The notes: generated from the sequence alone by a model not told the origin. Shown: positions 45,359-54,793, numbered from the stretch's first letter. The stretch is 64,000 nucleotides of DNA from Pseudomonas maioricensis (GCF_022790535.1 NZ_LOHG01000009.1:1-64000), one strand, 5' to 3'. Numbers and translations are program-made.

Positions 45359-46312
45359 ATGAGTAATCAGATCGATATCAAAGAGCTTCATTGGCTGCTG
45401 ACCGTCACCCAGAACATCGACGTCGGTATTGTGGTACTCGACCGTGATTATCGTGTGCAGGTCTGGAACACCTTCATGGAGAACCGCTCTGGCGTGGTGC
45501 CGTATGACGCTGCCGGGCAGTCGATCTTCAAGTTGTTCCCGGAGCTCAATCCTAAGTGGTTCAGCAAAAAAGTCGACAACGTGATTACCCTGGGTACGCC
45601 TGCGTTCACCATATGGGAGCAGCGGCCTTATCTGGTGCGGTTCAAGAACTACCAGCCGATCACTGGCCGCGAAGACTTCATGTACCAGAACACCACGATG
45701 TTCCCGCTGCGCTCGACCAACAGCGAGATCACCCACATCTGCCTGGTGATCTACGACGTGACGGATGTGGCCACTAACCGCCATCTGCTGCAGACGGCGA
45801 ACCACGAGTTGGCAAAGCTTTCCAGTACCGATCACCTTACCGGCCTGTTCAATCGTGGGCATTGGGAAGAGTTGCTCAAGCTGGAATACGCTCGGCACAC
45901 GCGATACAGCGGCGTGTCCTCCCTGGTGATGTGCGATATCGATCACTTCAAACGGGTTAACGATACGTTTGGTCATCAAGCGGGTGACAAGGTGATTCAG
46001 CGCGTCGCTCAGGTCATGCGCAAGCATGTGCGTGATGCCGACATTGCCGGACGTTATGGTGGCGAAGAATTCGCGGTGCTGCTGCCTGACACCAATAAAG
46101 CCGGTGCCAAAGTGTTCTGCGAGCGTTTACGCCTGGCGGTGGAAGCTGAGACCGTGCAGCACGAGGGTCATGCGATCAAGTGCACGATCAGCCTTGGCGT
46201 TGCCGACCTGTCCAAGCCGACCAGCGAATATAAAACCCTGATTGAATGGGCTGACCAGGCGCTTTATCTGTCGAAGAAAAACGGTCGCAATCAGGTGTCG
46301 GTGGACGAATAA
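45359..46312 (+). CDS. PAS-GGEEF diguanylate cyclase
   Basis: A soluble cyclase of 317 residues making c-di-GMP from GTP. An N-terminal PAS domain (about 15-140, VGIVVLDRDYRVQVWN) is followed by a GGDEF domain. The active site is GGEEF (234-238), and an I-site RDAD (225-228) implies product inhibition. DHLTGLFNR and DIDHFKRVNDTFGH are intact, so catalysis is expected. It is coupled to the receiver-CheC gene. Possible targets include PilZ proteins such as BcsA in this window, which is inference. Confidence 0.93.
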   Translation: MSNQIDIKELHWLLTVTQNIDVGIVVLDRDYRVQVWNTFMENRSGVVPYDAAGQSIFKLFPELNPKWFSKKVDNVITLGTPAFTIWEQRPYLVRFKNYQPITGREDFMYQNTTMFPLRSTNSEITHICLVIYDVTDVATNRHLLQTANHELAKLSSTDHLTGLFNRGHWEELLKLEYARHTRYSGVSSLVMCDIDHFKRVNDTFGHQAGDKVIQRVAQVMRKHVRDADIAGRYGGEEFAVLLPDTNKAGAKVFCERLRLAVEAETVQHEGHAIKCTISLGVADLSKPTSEYKTLIEWADQALYLSKKNGRNQVSVDE

Positions 46313-46364
46313 GCCGCCGATTGCTGGTAGGATCGACGTTTTTCCGGCGACGATCACGGACATC

Positions 46365-47627
46365 ATGCGACCACAATCCACACTCACAGTAACCCCTGTC
46401 GACCAGCCATTGATCGGGCGCGTGAGCCCGCCAGGCTCGAAATCCATCACCAACCGTGCGCTGTTGCTCGCAGGCCTGGCCCAAGGCACCAGTCGCCTGA
46501 GCGGTGCGCTTAAAAGTGACGACACGCGTGTGATGTCCGAAGCCTTGCGCCTGATGGGCGTGCAGGTTGACGAGCCGGATGACAGCACCTTCGTGGTCAC
46601 CAGCAACGGCCAGTGGCTTGCACCTTCGCAAGCGCTGTTCCTGGGGAACGCCGGCACGGCTACGCGTTTTCTGACGGCAGCGCTGGCTAATTTCCAGGGT
46701 GACTTTGTCGTTGATGGCGATGAGTACATGCGCAAGCGTCCCATCGGTCCGCTGGTTGATGCACTGCAGCGCATGGGCGTCGACGTCAGTTCGCCGACCG
46801 GCTGTCCGCCTGTGGCAATCAAGGGGCAGGGTGGTCTGGCTGCGGGACGTATCGAAATCGATGGCAACCTGTCCAGTCAGTACGTCTCTGCGCTGTTGAT
46901 GGCTGGAGCCTGCGGCAAAGGCCCGATTGAAGTCGCGCTGACCGGCAGTGACATTGGCGCGCGCGGTTATGTCGACCTGACACTGGCGGCGATGAAAGCC
47001 TTTGGTGCTGAAGTCGAAGTTATCAGTGATACGGCGTGGAAAGTCTCGGCCACCGGCTACAAAGCCACTGATTTCCACATCGAGCCGGATGCGTCGGCAG
47101 CCACTTACTTGTGGGCCGCGCAGGCTATCACCGGCGGTAATATCGATCTGGGTGTCGCGACCGAAGATTTCACTCAGCCTGATGCTTTGGCCAGCCAGTT
47201 GATCGAGCGCTTCCCGAACATGCCGCCAGTGATCGATGGTTCGCAAATGCAGGATGCGATTCCAACCCTGGCCGTGCTCGCTGCGTTCAACAATCAGCCG
47301 GTGCGTTTCGTCGGCATCGCGAATCTACGGGTCAAGGAATGCGACCGTATTTCCGCGTTGTCCCATGGGCTGTGTGCGATTGCACCGGGGCTGGCGGTGG
47401 AAGAGGGTGACGACCTGATCGTTCACGCGAACCCGCAGTTGGCAGGCAGCACCGTGGACGCGTTGATCGACACCCACGCTGATCACCGCATAGCCATGTG
47501 CTTCGCGCTGGCCGGGCTGAAAATCGCAGGCATCCGGATTCAGGACCCTGATTGCGTCGGCAAGACTTATCCCGGCTACTGGGATGCGTTGCAGTCGCTG
47601 GGGGTCAAGGTTCAGCGGCAGGATTGA
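46365..47627 (+). CDS. aroA: 3-phosphoshikimate 1-carboxyvinyltransferase (EPSP synthase)
   Basis: The shikimate-pathway enzyme joining PEP and shikimate-3-phosphate, in the cytoplasm. The 420 residues include PPGSKSITNRALLLAGLA, FLGNAGTATRFLTAAL, the YMRKRPIGPL block, SSQYVSALLMA, RVKECDRISAL and DTHADHRIAMCFALAG. ATG 46365 has CGGA upstream. It is a free-standing gene. In pseudomonads the usual EPSP synthase is fused behind prephenate dehydrogenase, so this is probably a second copy. GNAGTATRFL instead of GNAGTAMRPL at the PEP loop marks it as divergent from the enterobacterial type. Confidence 0.93.
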   Translation: MRPQSTLTVTPVDQPLIGRVSPPGSKSITNRALLLAGLAQGTSRLSGALKSDDTRVMSEALRLMGVQVDEPDDSTFVVTSNGQWLAPSQALFLGNAGTATRFLTAALANFQGDFVVDGDEYMRKRPIGPLVDALQRMGVDVSSPTGCPPVAIKGQGGLAAGRIEIDGNLSSQYVSALLMAGACGKGPIEVALTGSDIGARGYVDLTLAAMKAFGAEVEVISDTAWKVSATGYKATDFHIEPDASAATYLWAAQAITGGNIDLGVATEDFTQPDALASQLIERFPNMPPVIDGSQMQDAIPTLAVLAAFNNQPVRFVGIANLRVKECDRISALSHGLCAIAPGLAVEEGDDLIVHANPQLAGSTVDALIDTHADHRIAMCFALAGLKIAGIRIQDPDCVGKTYPGYWDALQSLGVKVQRQD

Positions 47628-47697
47628 GCTGGAATTTCTCTTCCTGTGGGTGATTTATGTTTGCCTGCAAGCCAAATTATCGAGGATCTCATCACCC

Positions 47698-47787
47698 CTG
47701 TGGGAGCGGTGCTTGCCCGCGATAAAGGCGACGCGGTCTAAAGTGAGTCGCGTCCAGCCTTATCGCGGGCAAGCACCGCTCCCACAG
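47698..47787. repeat. REP palindrome (GCTTGCCCGCGAT type)
   Basis: Arms CTGTGGGAGCGGTGCTTGCC and GGCAAGCACCGCTCCCACAG, extended by CGCGATAA/TTATCGCG. The loop GACGCGGTCTAAAGTGAG is close to those of 18671 and 60720. It occupies much of the 304-base aroA-dehydrogenase gap. Confidence 0.9.
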
Positions 47788-47931
47788 GACCTGCAGCAGA
47801 CTCAAACTCCATTGAATCTTTCGCGCCGCCTCCCATAAACAGCACGCTACGCCGTTGCCACGGTGCTTTCAGCCAATGCTGCTTTGCATCTCAGGCATCA
47901 TGAATGCCTTCCTCATGTTCAGGACTCATTC

Positions 47932-48858
47932 ATGGCGCTCCTCTATAAAGCTGATCCCGCACGGGGTGAACAGTGGAAAGCACTGTTTGCCGAACACGCT
48001 CCGGATATCGAGTGGCGCGCCTGGCCGGACATCGGCGATCCTCGGGACATCACTTACCTTGCCGCCTGGCTTGCCCCGGATGATCTGCAAACCCTGCTGC
48101 CAAACTTGCAGGTGGTGTTTGCCTTGTCGGCAGGTGTTGACCAACTGGATTTGAGTCGCCTGCCCGAGGCGTTGCCGGTGGTACGTTTGCTGGATCCCGG
48201 GATTGGCCGGGGCATGTGCGAGTACGCGTGCTTCGCCGTATTGAGCTTGCACCGGGACATGCTGCGTTATCGACAGCAACAGCTTGAGGGCCACTGGCAG
48301 GCGCATCGTCTTTTGCCAGCGAACAGGCGTCGCGTGGGCGTTATGGGGCTTGGGTTACAGGCGCAGCAGATTCTCGCCAGCTTGCAGAACTTCGGCTTCG
48401 AGCTATCGGGCTGGGCGCGCAGCGAGCACCAGATCGAGGGCGTCGTGTGCTATGCGGGCAGCGCACAGTTGCCGACGTTTCTGAATCAGTGCGACATTTT
48501 GGTGTGCGTGCTGCCATTGACCGAGCAGACCACGGGCATTCTGAATCGTGAATTGTTCGAGCAACTGCCCAAAGGGGCGGCCTTGGTGAACATGGGCCGG
48601 GGCGGGCATTTGATTGAACAGGATCTGCTGCAAGCCCTGGACAGCGGTCATGTCAGCGCCGCAGTGCTTGATGTGTTGCAACAGGAGCCTGCTGACCCTG
48701 CGCACCCGTTCTGGCGTCACCCACAGATAATGCTCACACCGCACATCGCGGCAATGACCCAACCGGATAGCGCATTTCCCGGCCTGCTGGAAAACATCCG
48801 ACGCTTCGAGCGCGGCGAGCCGATGCTCGGGCAAGTGGATCGCGGGCAGGGGTACTAG
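47932..48858 (+). CDS. D-2-hydroxyacid dehydrogenase, GhrA-like glyoxylate/hydroxypyruvate reductase
   Basis: A 308-residue NAD(P)-dependent dehydrogenase that reduces glyoxylate or hydroxypyruvate, or a similar 2-keto acid. The nucleotide-binding region is VGVMGLGLQAQQIL. The catalytic Arg lies in LVNMGRGGHLIEQDLL, Glu in VLQQEPADP and His in LTPHIAAMT. The N-terminal half (WRAWPDIGDPRDITYLAAWL) is typical of GhrA rather than GhrB or SerA. It appears monocistronic. Confidence 0.88.
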   Translation: MALLYKADPARGEQWKALFAEHAPDIEWRAWPDIGDPRDITYLAAWLAPDDLQTLLPNLQVVFALSAGVDQLDLSRLPEALPVVRLLDPGIGRGMCEYACFAVLSLHRDMLRYRQQQLEGHWQAHRLLPANRRRVGVMGLGLQAQQILASLQNFGFELSGWARSEHQIEGVVCYAGSAQLPTFLNQCDILVCVLPLTEQTTGILNRELFEQLPKGAALVNMGRGGHLIEQDLLQALDSGHVSAAVLDVLQQEPADPAHPFWRHPQIMLTPHIAAMTQPDSAFPGLLENIRRFERGEPMLGQVDRGQGY

Positions 48859-48871
48859 TGCCCACAGATAT

Positions 48872-48962
48872 CTGTGGAGCTCACGAGCAGCGCGAGGCAG
48901 CGATAGCGTTCTATCTGACACTCCGCCATCGCTGGCCTCGTAAACGCGGTGAGCTCCTACAG
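48872..48962. repeat. REP palindrome between convergent genes
   Basis: Arms CTGTGGAGCTCACGAGCAGC and the complement ending GGTGAGCTCCTACAG, with loop CTATCTGACACTCCGCC. It sits between the convergent dehydrogenase and argE-like genes. Confidence 0.85.
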
Positions 48963-48979
48963 GTCCCAGGTTGATCAGT

Positions 48980-50137
48980 TCAGCGCACCAACGACCCCAG
49001 CAAACCGCCGAGAAACTTCTGCCCGGCAATCATCTGACTCACCTCGATGAACTCGTCCGGCTTGTGTGCCTGCTCGATGGAGCCAGGGCCGCAGACCACC
49101 ACGGGTACGTTCAGGCGCTGAGCGAACAGGCCGCCTTCTGTGCCGTAGGACACTTTGACGCTGCCAGTGCCCGCAGGTGCAAACGCCTGCAGCATGCGCA
49201 CGGCTTCGACGCTGGGATGAGTGTCCAGGCCGGGATATTCGTTCAGGGTTTCGATCTCGATGGCTGCTACGGCCGAAACCTTACGTGCTTCTCGAACGAT
49301 TGCCTCCGCCTGTTCGCGCAACTGATCGAGAAACAGTTCCGGATCATCCGCATTGAGATTGCGCAGCTCGAAATCCAGCGTGCATAGATTCGGCACGATA
49401 TTCAGCGCCTTGCCGCCATCGATCCTGCCGACGTGTACCGTGCTGTACGGAATGTCGTAGTCGGCATCCTGAGCGCCGTGTTGTTGCAGTTGTTTTTGGC
49501 TGAGACGCAGTGAAGCAATGAAATCGCTGGCCAGATGAATCGCATTGACCGCCAGCGGCGCGAGAGAGGAGTGCGCTTCCTGACCACGACAGAACGTCCG
49601 GAACGAGCTTTTACCTTTGTGGCCCAGCGCGAACTGCATGTTGGTGGGTTCACCGACGATGCACAGAAAAGGGCGCTGCGGCGCGAGGTGCAGCACGTCG
49701 AGCAGACGTCGCACACCGACGCAGCCGATCTCTTCGTCGTGCGACAACGCCAGTTGCAGCGGACGGGTCAGATTCAGGTCGGCTGCATCCAGCATGCTAT
49801 CGATAGCCAATGCGATGAAGCCTTTCATGTCGCAACTGCCGCGACCGTAAATCCGCCCATCCATCTCGGTAGCCTTGAACGGTGGCAGGGTCCATGCCTG
49901 CCCTGCGACCGGCACCACATCGGTGTGGCCTGAAAGCAAGATCCCTGGCTGATCGGTTGGTCCGGTGCTGGCGAACAGATTGGCCTTGTGCCCGGTTTCA
50001 TCCTTGACGATCAGCGCCTCGATGCCCTTGGTCGCCAGCAAATCCCGAACGTATTCAATCAGTCCCATGTTCGATTCAGAAGACACCGTATCGAATGCCA
50101 GCAGGCGGCTGAGTATCTCTCGTACACGCGGCTTCAT
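48980..50137 (-). CDS. ArgE-like acetylornithine deacetylase / M20 peptidase
   Basis: Zinc deacylase of 385 residues. Metal and catalytic residues are visible: H71 and D73 (SGHTDVVP), D103 (GRGSCDMKGF), E135 and E136 (SHDEEIG), E163 (VGEPTN) and a late His (IEQAHKPDEFIEV). It is closest to ArgE. However, as the last gene of a catabolic operon it may remove an acyl or N-substituent from an imported compound rather than make ornithine. ATGA overlap couples it to the FAD oxidase upstream. Confidence 0.88.
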   Translation of the reverse strand: MKPRVREILSRLLAFDTVSSESNMGLIEYVRDLLATKGIEALIVKDETGHKANLFASTGPTDQPGILLSGHTDVVPVAGQAWTLPPFKATEMDGRIYGRGSCDMKGFIALAIDSMLDAADLNLTRPLQLALSHDEEIGCVGVRRLLDVLHLAPQRPFLCIVGEPTNMQFALGHKGKSSFRTFCRGQEAHSSLAPLAVNAIHLASDFIASLRLSQKQLQQHGAQDADYDIPYSTVHVGRIDGGKALNIVPNLCTLDFELRNLNADDPELFLDQLREQAEAIVREARKVSAVAAIEIETLNEYPGLDTHPSVEAVRMLQAFAPAGTGSVKVSYGTEGGLFAQRLNVPVVVCGPGSIEQAHKPDEFIEVSQMIAGQKFLGGLLGSLVR

Positions 50138-51288
50138 GAGGCTTTGCTCTGCTGAGTATTGGCACTGGCGAAGCGGCGGATGTCGAAGGGCGCAATCGAG
50201 GTACTGGTGCTGCCGGTGCTGAGCAGTTCGGCCATCACATCACCCACGCCGGGACCCAGCTGAAAGCCATGGCCGCAGAAGCCGAAGGCGTAAAACAAAC
50301 CGTCGACAGTGCCGCTACGGCCTATGACTGGTAATGAATCCGGCAGATAGCCTTCGATGCCGCTCCACACCCGAATGATGTTGAGGTTGGCGACGCCCGG
50401 CAGTAAACGCCGCATCTGCTGCAATTGATTGATGGTGCTGCGGAGCTCTACTGCGACCCGTTTGTTGACCATGTCCGGTTTGCTGCGAAAGCCGCCGCCA
50501 ATGATGATGTTGCCACGGGGGATCTGCCGGAAATAAATGACCTCTTCGGCGATTTTGGTATAGACGCCGATGACGGTCGGCAGCGCGTAGGGCACCGGTT
50601 CGGTGACGGCCATTTGCGGGCCGAAGGTGTCCAGCGGCACCGGCTCACCGAACTGCGCTGAAAGCTTTTGCCCCCAGGCTCCAGCGGTAATCAGCAATTG
50701 GTCGGCGCTGAACACGCGGCCGTCACTGGTCGTGACTTCAAACTGATTACCGACTTTCTGTACCTCGGTGACTTCAGTGCGTTCCTCAATCCGCGCACCG
50801 GCGCGGATCGCTGCGCGGGCAAAAGCGGGCGCAGCCAGACGCGGATTGGCGTGCCCGTCGTGAGGGGCGTAAGACCCCCCTTTGACCACCGGGCCGAGAA
50901 ATGGAAAACGCTGATGCAGTTCTCGGCCACTGTAGATACGCAGATCCAGTTCGCGGGCCTCGGGTGCTGCGGCATAAGCCTCCAGCTCGGCGATTTCATC
51001 CTCGCGATAGCAGACGCGCATGTGGCCGCTCGGCAGAAACTCCAGATCCTCGCCAATCAGTTCCGGCAGCCTGCCCCACAAGGCGCGGGAGCGGTTAGCC
51101 AGTTCCAGTTGACCGAGGAAGCGACCCTGACGGCGCACGTTGCCGAAGTTAACGCCACTGGCGTACTGGCCGATCATGTCGCGCTCAAGAAGGGTCACTG
51201 ACTGGCCGCGCTGGCGCAGAAAAAAAGCGGTGGCCGAACCCATGAATCCGCCGCCGACAATCAATACATCGGATTTTTGCTGTTTCAT
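50134..51288 (-). CDS. FAD amino-acid/opine oxidase subunit (HcnC/OoxB-like)
   Basis: A 384-residue DadA/sarcosine-oxidase-family flavoprotein. The FAD motif is VLIVGGGFMGSATAFFL (about 8-24) with the adenine-ribose Glu in TLLERD. VWSGIEGYLPDSLPVIGRSG and FCGHGFQLGPGVG are the C-terminal FAD contacts. In opine oxidases and hydrogen cyanide synthase this is the catalytic beta/C subunit that oxidises the C-N bond. It overlaps its partner by ATGA. Confidence 0.87.
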   Translation of the reverse strand: MKQQKSDVLIVGGGFMGSATAFFLRQRGQSVTLLERDMIGQYASGVNFGNVRRQGRFLGQLELANRSRALWGRLPELIGEDLEFLPSGHMRVCYREDEIAELEAYAAAPEARELDLRIYSGRELHQRFPFLGPVVKGGSYAPHDGHANPRLAAPAFARAAIRAGARIEERTEVTEVQKVGNQFEVTTSDGRVFSADQLLITAGAWGQKLSAQFGEPVPLDTFGPQMAVTEPVPYALPTVIGVYTKIAEEVIYFRQIPRGNIIIGGGFRSKPDMVNKRVAVELRSTINQLQQMRRLLPGVANLNIIRVWSGIEGYLPDSLPVIGRSGTVDGLFYAFGFCGHGFQLGPGVGDVMAELLSTGSTSTSIAPFDIRRFASANTQQSKAS

Positions 51289-52661
51289 GACACGACCTCA
51301 TCAGTGAGCATCGACAACGGCTTGATCGGTGCCTGACCGCGTTGACGACCGACCAGCTCCACGGAGACGCCCGCCTCGGCGGCGATCACTTCTGCCCCGG
51401 CCTGCGAACAATAGCGCCCCTGGCAACGGCCCATGCCGACCCGGCTGAAGGCTTTGGCGCGGTTGACTTCACAGGCACCTTTTTCCCGGACTACGCCACG
51501 TAGTTCGCCTGCGCTGATCATTTCGCAGCGGCAGATGATTGTTTCGTCTGGCAGCGATTTGGCTTGCGCCGACGGCCAGGGGAAGGCTTCGGCCAGTCCG
51601 ACCCGGAAGCGGTCCATGACTGCCAACTGCCTTATTTGCGTTTGCATCACGCTGGCATCCACCGGCAACTTCAGATCTTGTAGAACGGCCAGCGCCGCGA
51701 GGCGACCGGCTTGCTCCGCGGCATCTGCGCCACGGATTTTCGCACCGTCGCCTGCGGCGTAAACACCACTGACTGAAGTACGTCCGACCTCATCGACATC
51801 CAGCAGCCACTGGCTGGAGACCTCGTCAAAACGCAGACGACAACCCGCCAGATCAGCAAGTTGAGTTTCCGGTCGCAGGTGATACCCCAGTGCCACGGCA
51901 TCGCAATCGACCTGTTGTGTGTTGCCTTTGCCGTCTTTGAAATGCACGCCGCTGACGCCGGTTTGAGCGTCGCCTATTACCTGCAAAGGCTCGACACCCA
52001 GATGCACCGGCACCTTGGCGCTGCGCAGGCGAGCGAGTAGCTTCATGCCTTCGAGCAGCACACCGGGGCGCGCCAGCAGCTTGGGCGTAGCCATGATCCG
52101 CTTGCTCAGCGGCGAGGTGTCCAGCACGGCAGCCACTTCTGCCCCGGCTTTCACGTATTGGCTGGCGACCAGGTACAGCAAGGGACCGCTGCCCATGAAC
52201 ACGACTTTGTGACCGATGGAAACGGATTGCGCCTTGAGGGCTATCTGCGCACCGCCAAGGCTGTAAGTCCCTGCCAGTTGCCAGCCCTTGATGGGCATCA
52301 GCCGGTCTGTGGCACCGGTGCAGAGAATCAGCGCGTCGTAGTTCAGTACGGAGTGCTGCCCCTGATGGACGCAGCACAACTGGCCTTCACTCAGGTTCCA
52401 GACCAGTGTGTCGGGGCGGTAATCGATGTGCTCGCGCAGGCGGTCAAAGGTCTGGTGCAGATCCCGGGCCTTGTCGGCTTCGGTGCCATACAGCGCCGCG
52501 TAATCGCGTTTGAAACCTTCGGGCTGACGGCGATAGATTTGCCCGCCGTCGCGACGGTTTTCATCGATCAGAATCGGTTTGATCCCCGCCGCAATCAACG
52601 TCTGAGCACAGCGCGTACCGGCTGGCCCGGCGCCTACAATCACTACCCGTGGAGTGGCCAT
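51285..52661 (-). CDS. FAD/NAD oxidoreductase with BFD-like Fe-S domain (HcnB/OoxA-like)
   Basis: A 458-residue protein with Rossmann motif VVIVGAGPAGTRCA at the start, a second dinucleotide site (KVVFMGSGPLLYLVA) and GVYAAGDGAKIRGADAAEQAG. The C-terminal [2Fe-2S] BFD-like domain has CRCE ... GRCQGRYC. It transfers electrons from the catalytic flavoprotein downstream. It overlaps the small Fe-S gene by 19 bases and the catalytic subunit by 4. Confidence 0.88.
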   Translation of the reverse strand: MATPRVVIVGAGPAGTRCAQTLIAAGIKPILIDENRRDGGQIYRRQPEGFKRDYAALYGTEADKARDLHQTFDRLREHIDYRPDTLVWNLSEGQLCCVHQGQHSVLNYDALILCTGATDRLMPIKGWQLAGTYSLGGAQIALKAQSVSIGHKVVFMGSGPLLYLVASQYVKAGAEVAAVLDTSPLSKRIMATPKLLARPGVLLEGMKLLARLRSAKVPVHLGVEPLQVIGDAQTGVSGVHFKDGKGNTQQVDCDAVALGYHLRPETQLADLAGCRLRFDEVSSQWLLDVDEVGRTSVSGVYAAGDGAKIRGADAAEQAGRLAALAVLQDLKLPVDASVMQTQIRQLAVMDRFRVGLAEAFPWPSAQAKSLPDETIICRCEMISAGELRGVVREKGACEVNRAKAFSRVGMGRCQGRYCSQAGAEVIAAEAGVSVELVGRQRGQAPIKPLSMLTDEVVS

Positions 52662-52951
52662 GTCGCCTCCGGTTGTGTGGTGACGATATCCAGCCCTTCA
52701 CGGGCTTCACTGGAGCAGGCGCGCAAACGCTCGCCGGAGCGGGTCCAGACCCAGCAGTCCTGGCAGGCGCCCATCAGGCAGAAACCGGCACGTCGGCCGG
52801 GATCGAATTCTGACTGGCGCAGCGATACGCCTTGAGTCAGCAGTGCGACCATCAAAGTGTCGCCCTGCAGCGCTTCAATCGGTGCGCCGTCCACCACCAG
52901 GCTCACCGTGGCCCGGTCGCGCTCGCCCAGCCTTACAAAACGCCCTTTCAT
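52643..52951 (-). CDS. Small [2Fe-2S] subunit (HcnA/OoxC-like)
   Basis: A 102-residue ferredoxin-like subunit with ligands in FCLMGACQDC (C-x4-C-x2-C) and a later C in LRACSS. The preceding ALQGDTLMVALLTQGV matches the fold of the N-terminal domain of sarcosine oxidase alpha and HcnA. It is too small to act alone, and with the next two genes completes a heterotrimeric dehydrogenase. It overlaps the ABC ATPase stop by ATGA. Confidence 0.87.
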   Translation of the reverse strand: MKGRFVRLGERDRATVSLVVDGAPIEALQGDTLMVALLTQGVSLRQSEFDPGRRAGFCLMGACQDCWVWTRSGERLRACSSEAREGLDIVTTQPEATWPLHG

Positions 52952-54792
52952 GCGTAGGCTCCCACGGTTATGTCTTCCAGATCCTGTTGGTTTTTGCGCA
53001 GCGCGTTGCTGTCCAGATGGCAGAGTACTTCACTGCCTCCGGCTATTTCACGACGGCCAGGCGCGGTGCGATTGCACAAGCCTTCGACGCGTTGCGGGCA
53101 GCGATTCAAAAAGGTACACAGCTGCGGCATGTTGATCGGCGGGCTGATCGGCGGCAGCGTGCCGCACGTGGTCGTGCCACAGGTTTCCAGCCAGCCCTGA
53201 CGCAGCTCAGGGACCGAATGCACCAGCAAGTCGGTGTAGGGGTGAAACGGCGTATGGCCGAAGGACTCACGGCTGCCTTCTTCCACCTTGTGGCCGCTGT
53301 ACATCACCACAATGTCGTCGCACAGCGCACGCACGGTGGAAATGTCGTGGCTGATGAACAGGTACGACACACCCAGCTCCCGGCGCAAATCGCCGAGCAG
53401 TTCGAGAATCGCTGCGCCGACCACTGTATCCAGCGCTGAAGTCACTTCATCGCAGAGGATCAGGTCCGGTTTTGCAGCCAGTGCGCGGGCCAGATTGACC
53501 CGCTGTTTTTGCCCACCGGACAGTTCGCTGGGGCGCCGCTCCGCTATGTCGCGGGGCAGGCGCACCAGATCGAGTAATTCGTCGATGCGCTGACGCAAGG
53601 CGGCCCCTTTGAGGTTGAAGTACATCTTTAACGGACGGCTGAGAATGGTGCTGATGCTGTGCATCGGGTTCAGCGCGGTGTCGGCATTCTGGAACACCAT
53701 TTGAATGCGTCGGAATTGATCGTCAGTACGCCCAGCCAGGTCGCCGGACAGCGGCTGCCCGTCGAATTTCAAACTGCCGCGCGCCGGATCAAGCAGCCCC
53801 GCCACGACCCGGGCCAGAGTGGACTTGCCCGAGCCCGACTCGCCAATCACGCCAATCGCCTGACCTCGATTAATAGTCAGGTCTATGTCTTCAAGCACGC
53901 GAATCATCGGCATGCCTTGCATGTCTTTATTGCCATAACCGGCTGACATTTCAGTGATGGTCAGCAACGGCACATTCTGCGCGACCTCACTGGCCGGACG
54001 GAGTGTCGCGTCGGGGCGGGCAGCGGCCAGCAGGCTGCGGGTGTAGGGATGCTCCGGATCTTTAAGCAACGCTGCGGTATTACTCTGCTCGACGATCTGG
54101 CCGCCCTTGAGCACCACAATCTGATCGGCCATTTGCGCCACGACTGCCAGGTCATGCGAGACGTAGACAGCTGTAGCGCCACGTTCCCGCACGACGCGCT
54201 TGAACGCCCGCAGCACATCGATTTGCGTCGTAACGTCCAGCGCCGTCGTGGGCTCATCAAGGATCACCAATACCGGGTCGCTGATCAGCGCCATCGCCGC
54301 CATGACCCGTTGCAACTGGCCACCGGAAACCTGGTGCGGGAAGCGCTGGCCGATGTGTTCCGGGTTGGGCAATGACAGGTCACGAAACAGCTCGACGGCC
54401 TTGGCTTCAAGCTCTGCGCGCTTGCCGAGCCCATGAATCAGCGCGCCTTCGATGACTTGATCGATGAGCCGTTTTGCAGGGTTGAACGCTGCGGCTGCGC
54501 TTTGTGCGATGTACGACACCCGGTTCCCGCGCAACCCTTGCAGGACGCCTTCCGGCAAATCGAGCATGTCGTGCTCGCCGATCTGCACCGAGCCACCGGC
54601 CAGACGGCAGCCGCGTCGGGCATAACCGAGCAAGGCCAGGGCAATTGTGGTTTTGCCTGACCCGGACTCACCGATCAGCGCCAGCACTTCCCCTTTCTCC
54701 AGGGCAAAGCTCACGCCTTTGACGATTTCGATGTCACCGCTGTCTGCGCTGGCGACGACTCGCAGGTCCTGGACCTTGATCAATTGGCTCAT
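52948..54792 (-). CDS. Peptide/opine ABC transporter, double ATPase
   Basis: One 614-residue protein carries both ATPases of a Dpp/Opp-type importer. The first has Walker A GESGSGKTT (about 40-48) and signature VSGGQLQR. The second has GESGSGKST and LSGGQKQR. DEPTTALD and DEVTSALD are the Walker B regions. The C-terminal oligopeptide-binding-type tail HPYTDLLVHSVPE with a Cys-rich CTFLNRCPQRVEGLC segment is typical of DppF/OppF. It starts one base after the permease stop. Confidence 0.93.
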   Translation of the reverse strand: MSQLIKVQDLRVVASADSGDIEIVKGVSFALEKGEVLALIGESGSGKTTIALALLGYARRGCRLAGGSVQIGEHDMLDLPEGVLQGLRGNRVSYIAQSAAAAFNPAKRLIDQVIEGALIHGLGKRAELEAKAVELFRDLSLPNPEHIGQRFPHQVSGGQLQRVMAAMALISDPVLVILDEPTTALDVTTQIDVLRAFKRVVRERGATAVYVSHDLAVVAQMADQIVVLKGGQIVEQSNTAALLKDPEHPYTRSLLAAARPDATLRPASEVAQNVPLLTITEMSAGYGNKDMQGMPMIRVLEDIDLTINRGQAIGVIGESGSGKSTLARVVAGLLDPARGSLKFDGQPLSGDLAGRTDDQFRRIQMVFQNADTALNPMHSISTILSRPLKMYFNLKGAALRQRIDELLDLVRLPRDIAERRPSELSGGQKQRVNLARALAAKPDLILCDEVTSALDTVVGAAILELLGDLRRELGVSYLFISHDISTVRALCDDIVVMYSGHKVEEGSRESFGHTPFHPYTDLLVHSVPELRQGWLETCGTTTCGTLPPISPPINMPQLCTFLNRCPQRVEGLCNRTAPGRREIAGGSEVLCHLDSNALRKNQQDLEDITVGAYA

Positions 54793-54793
54793 C

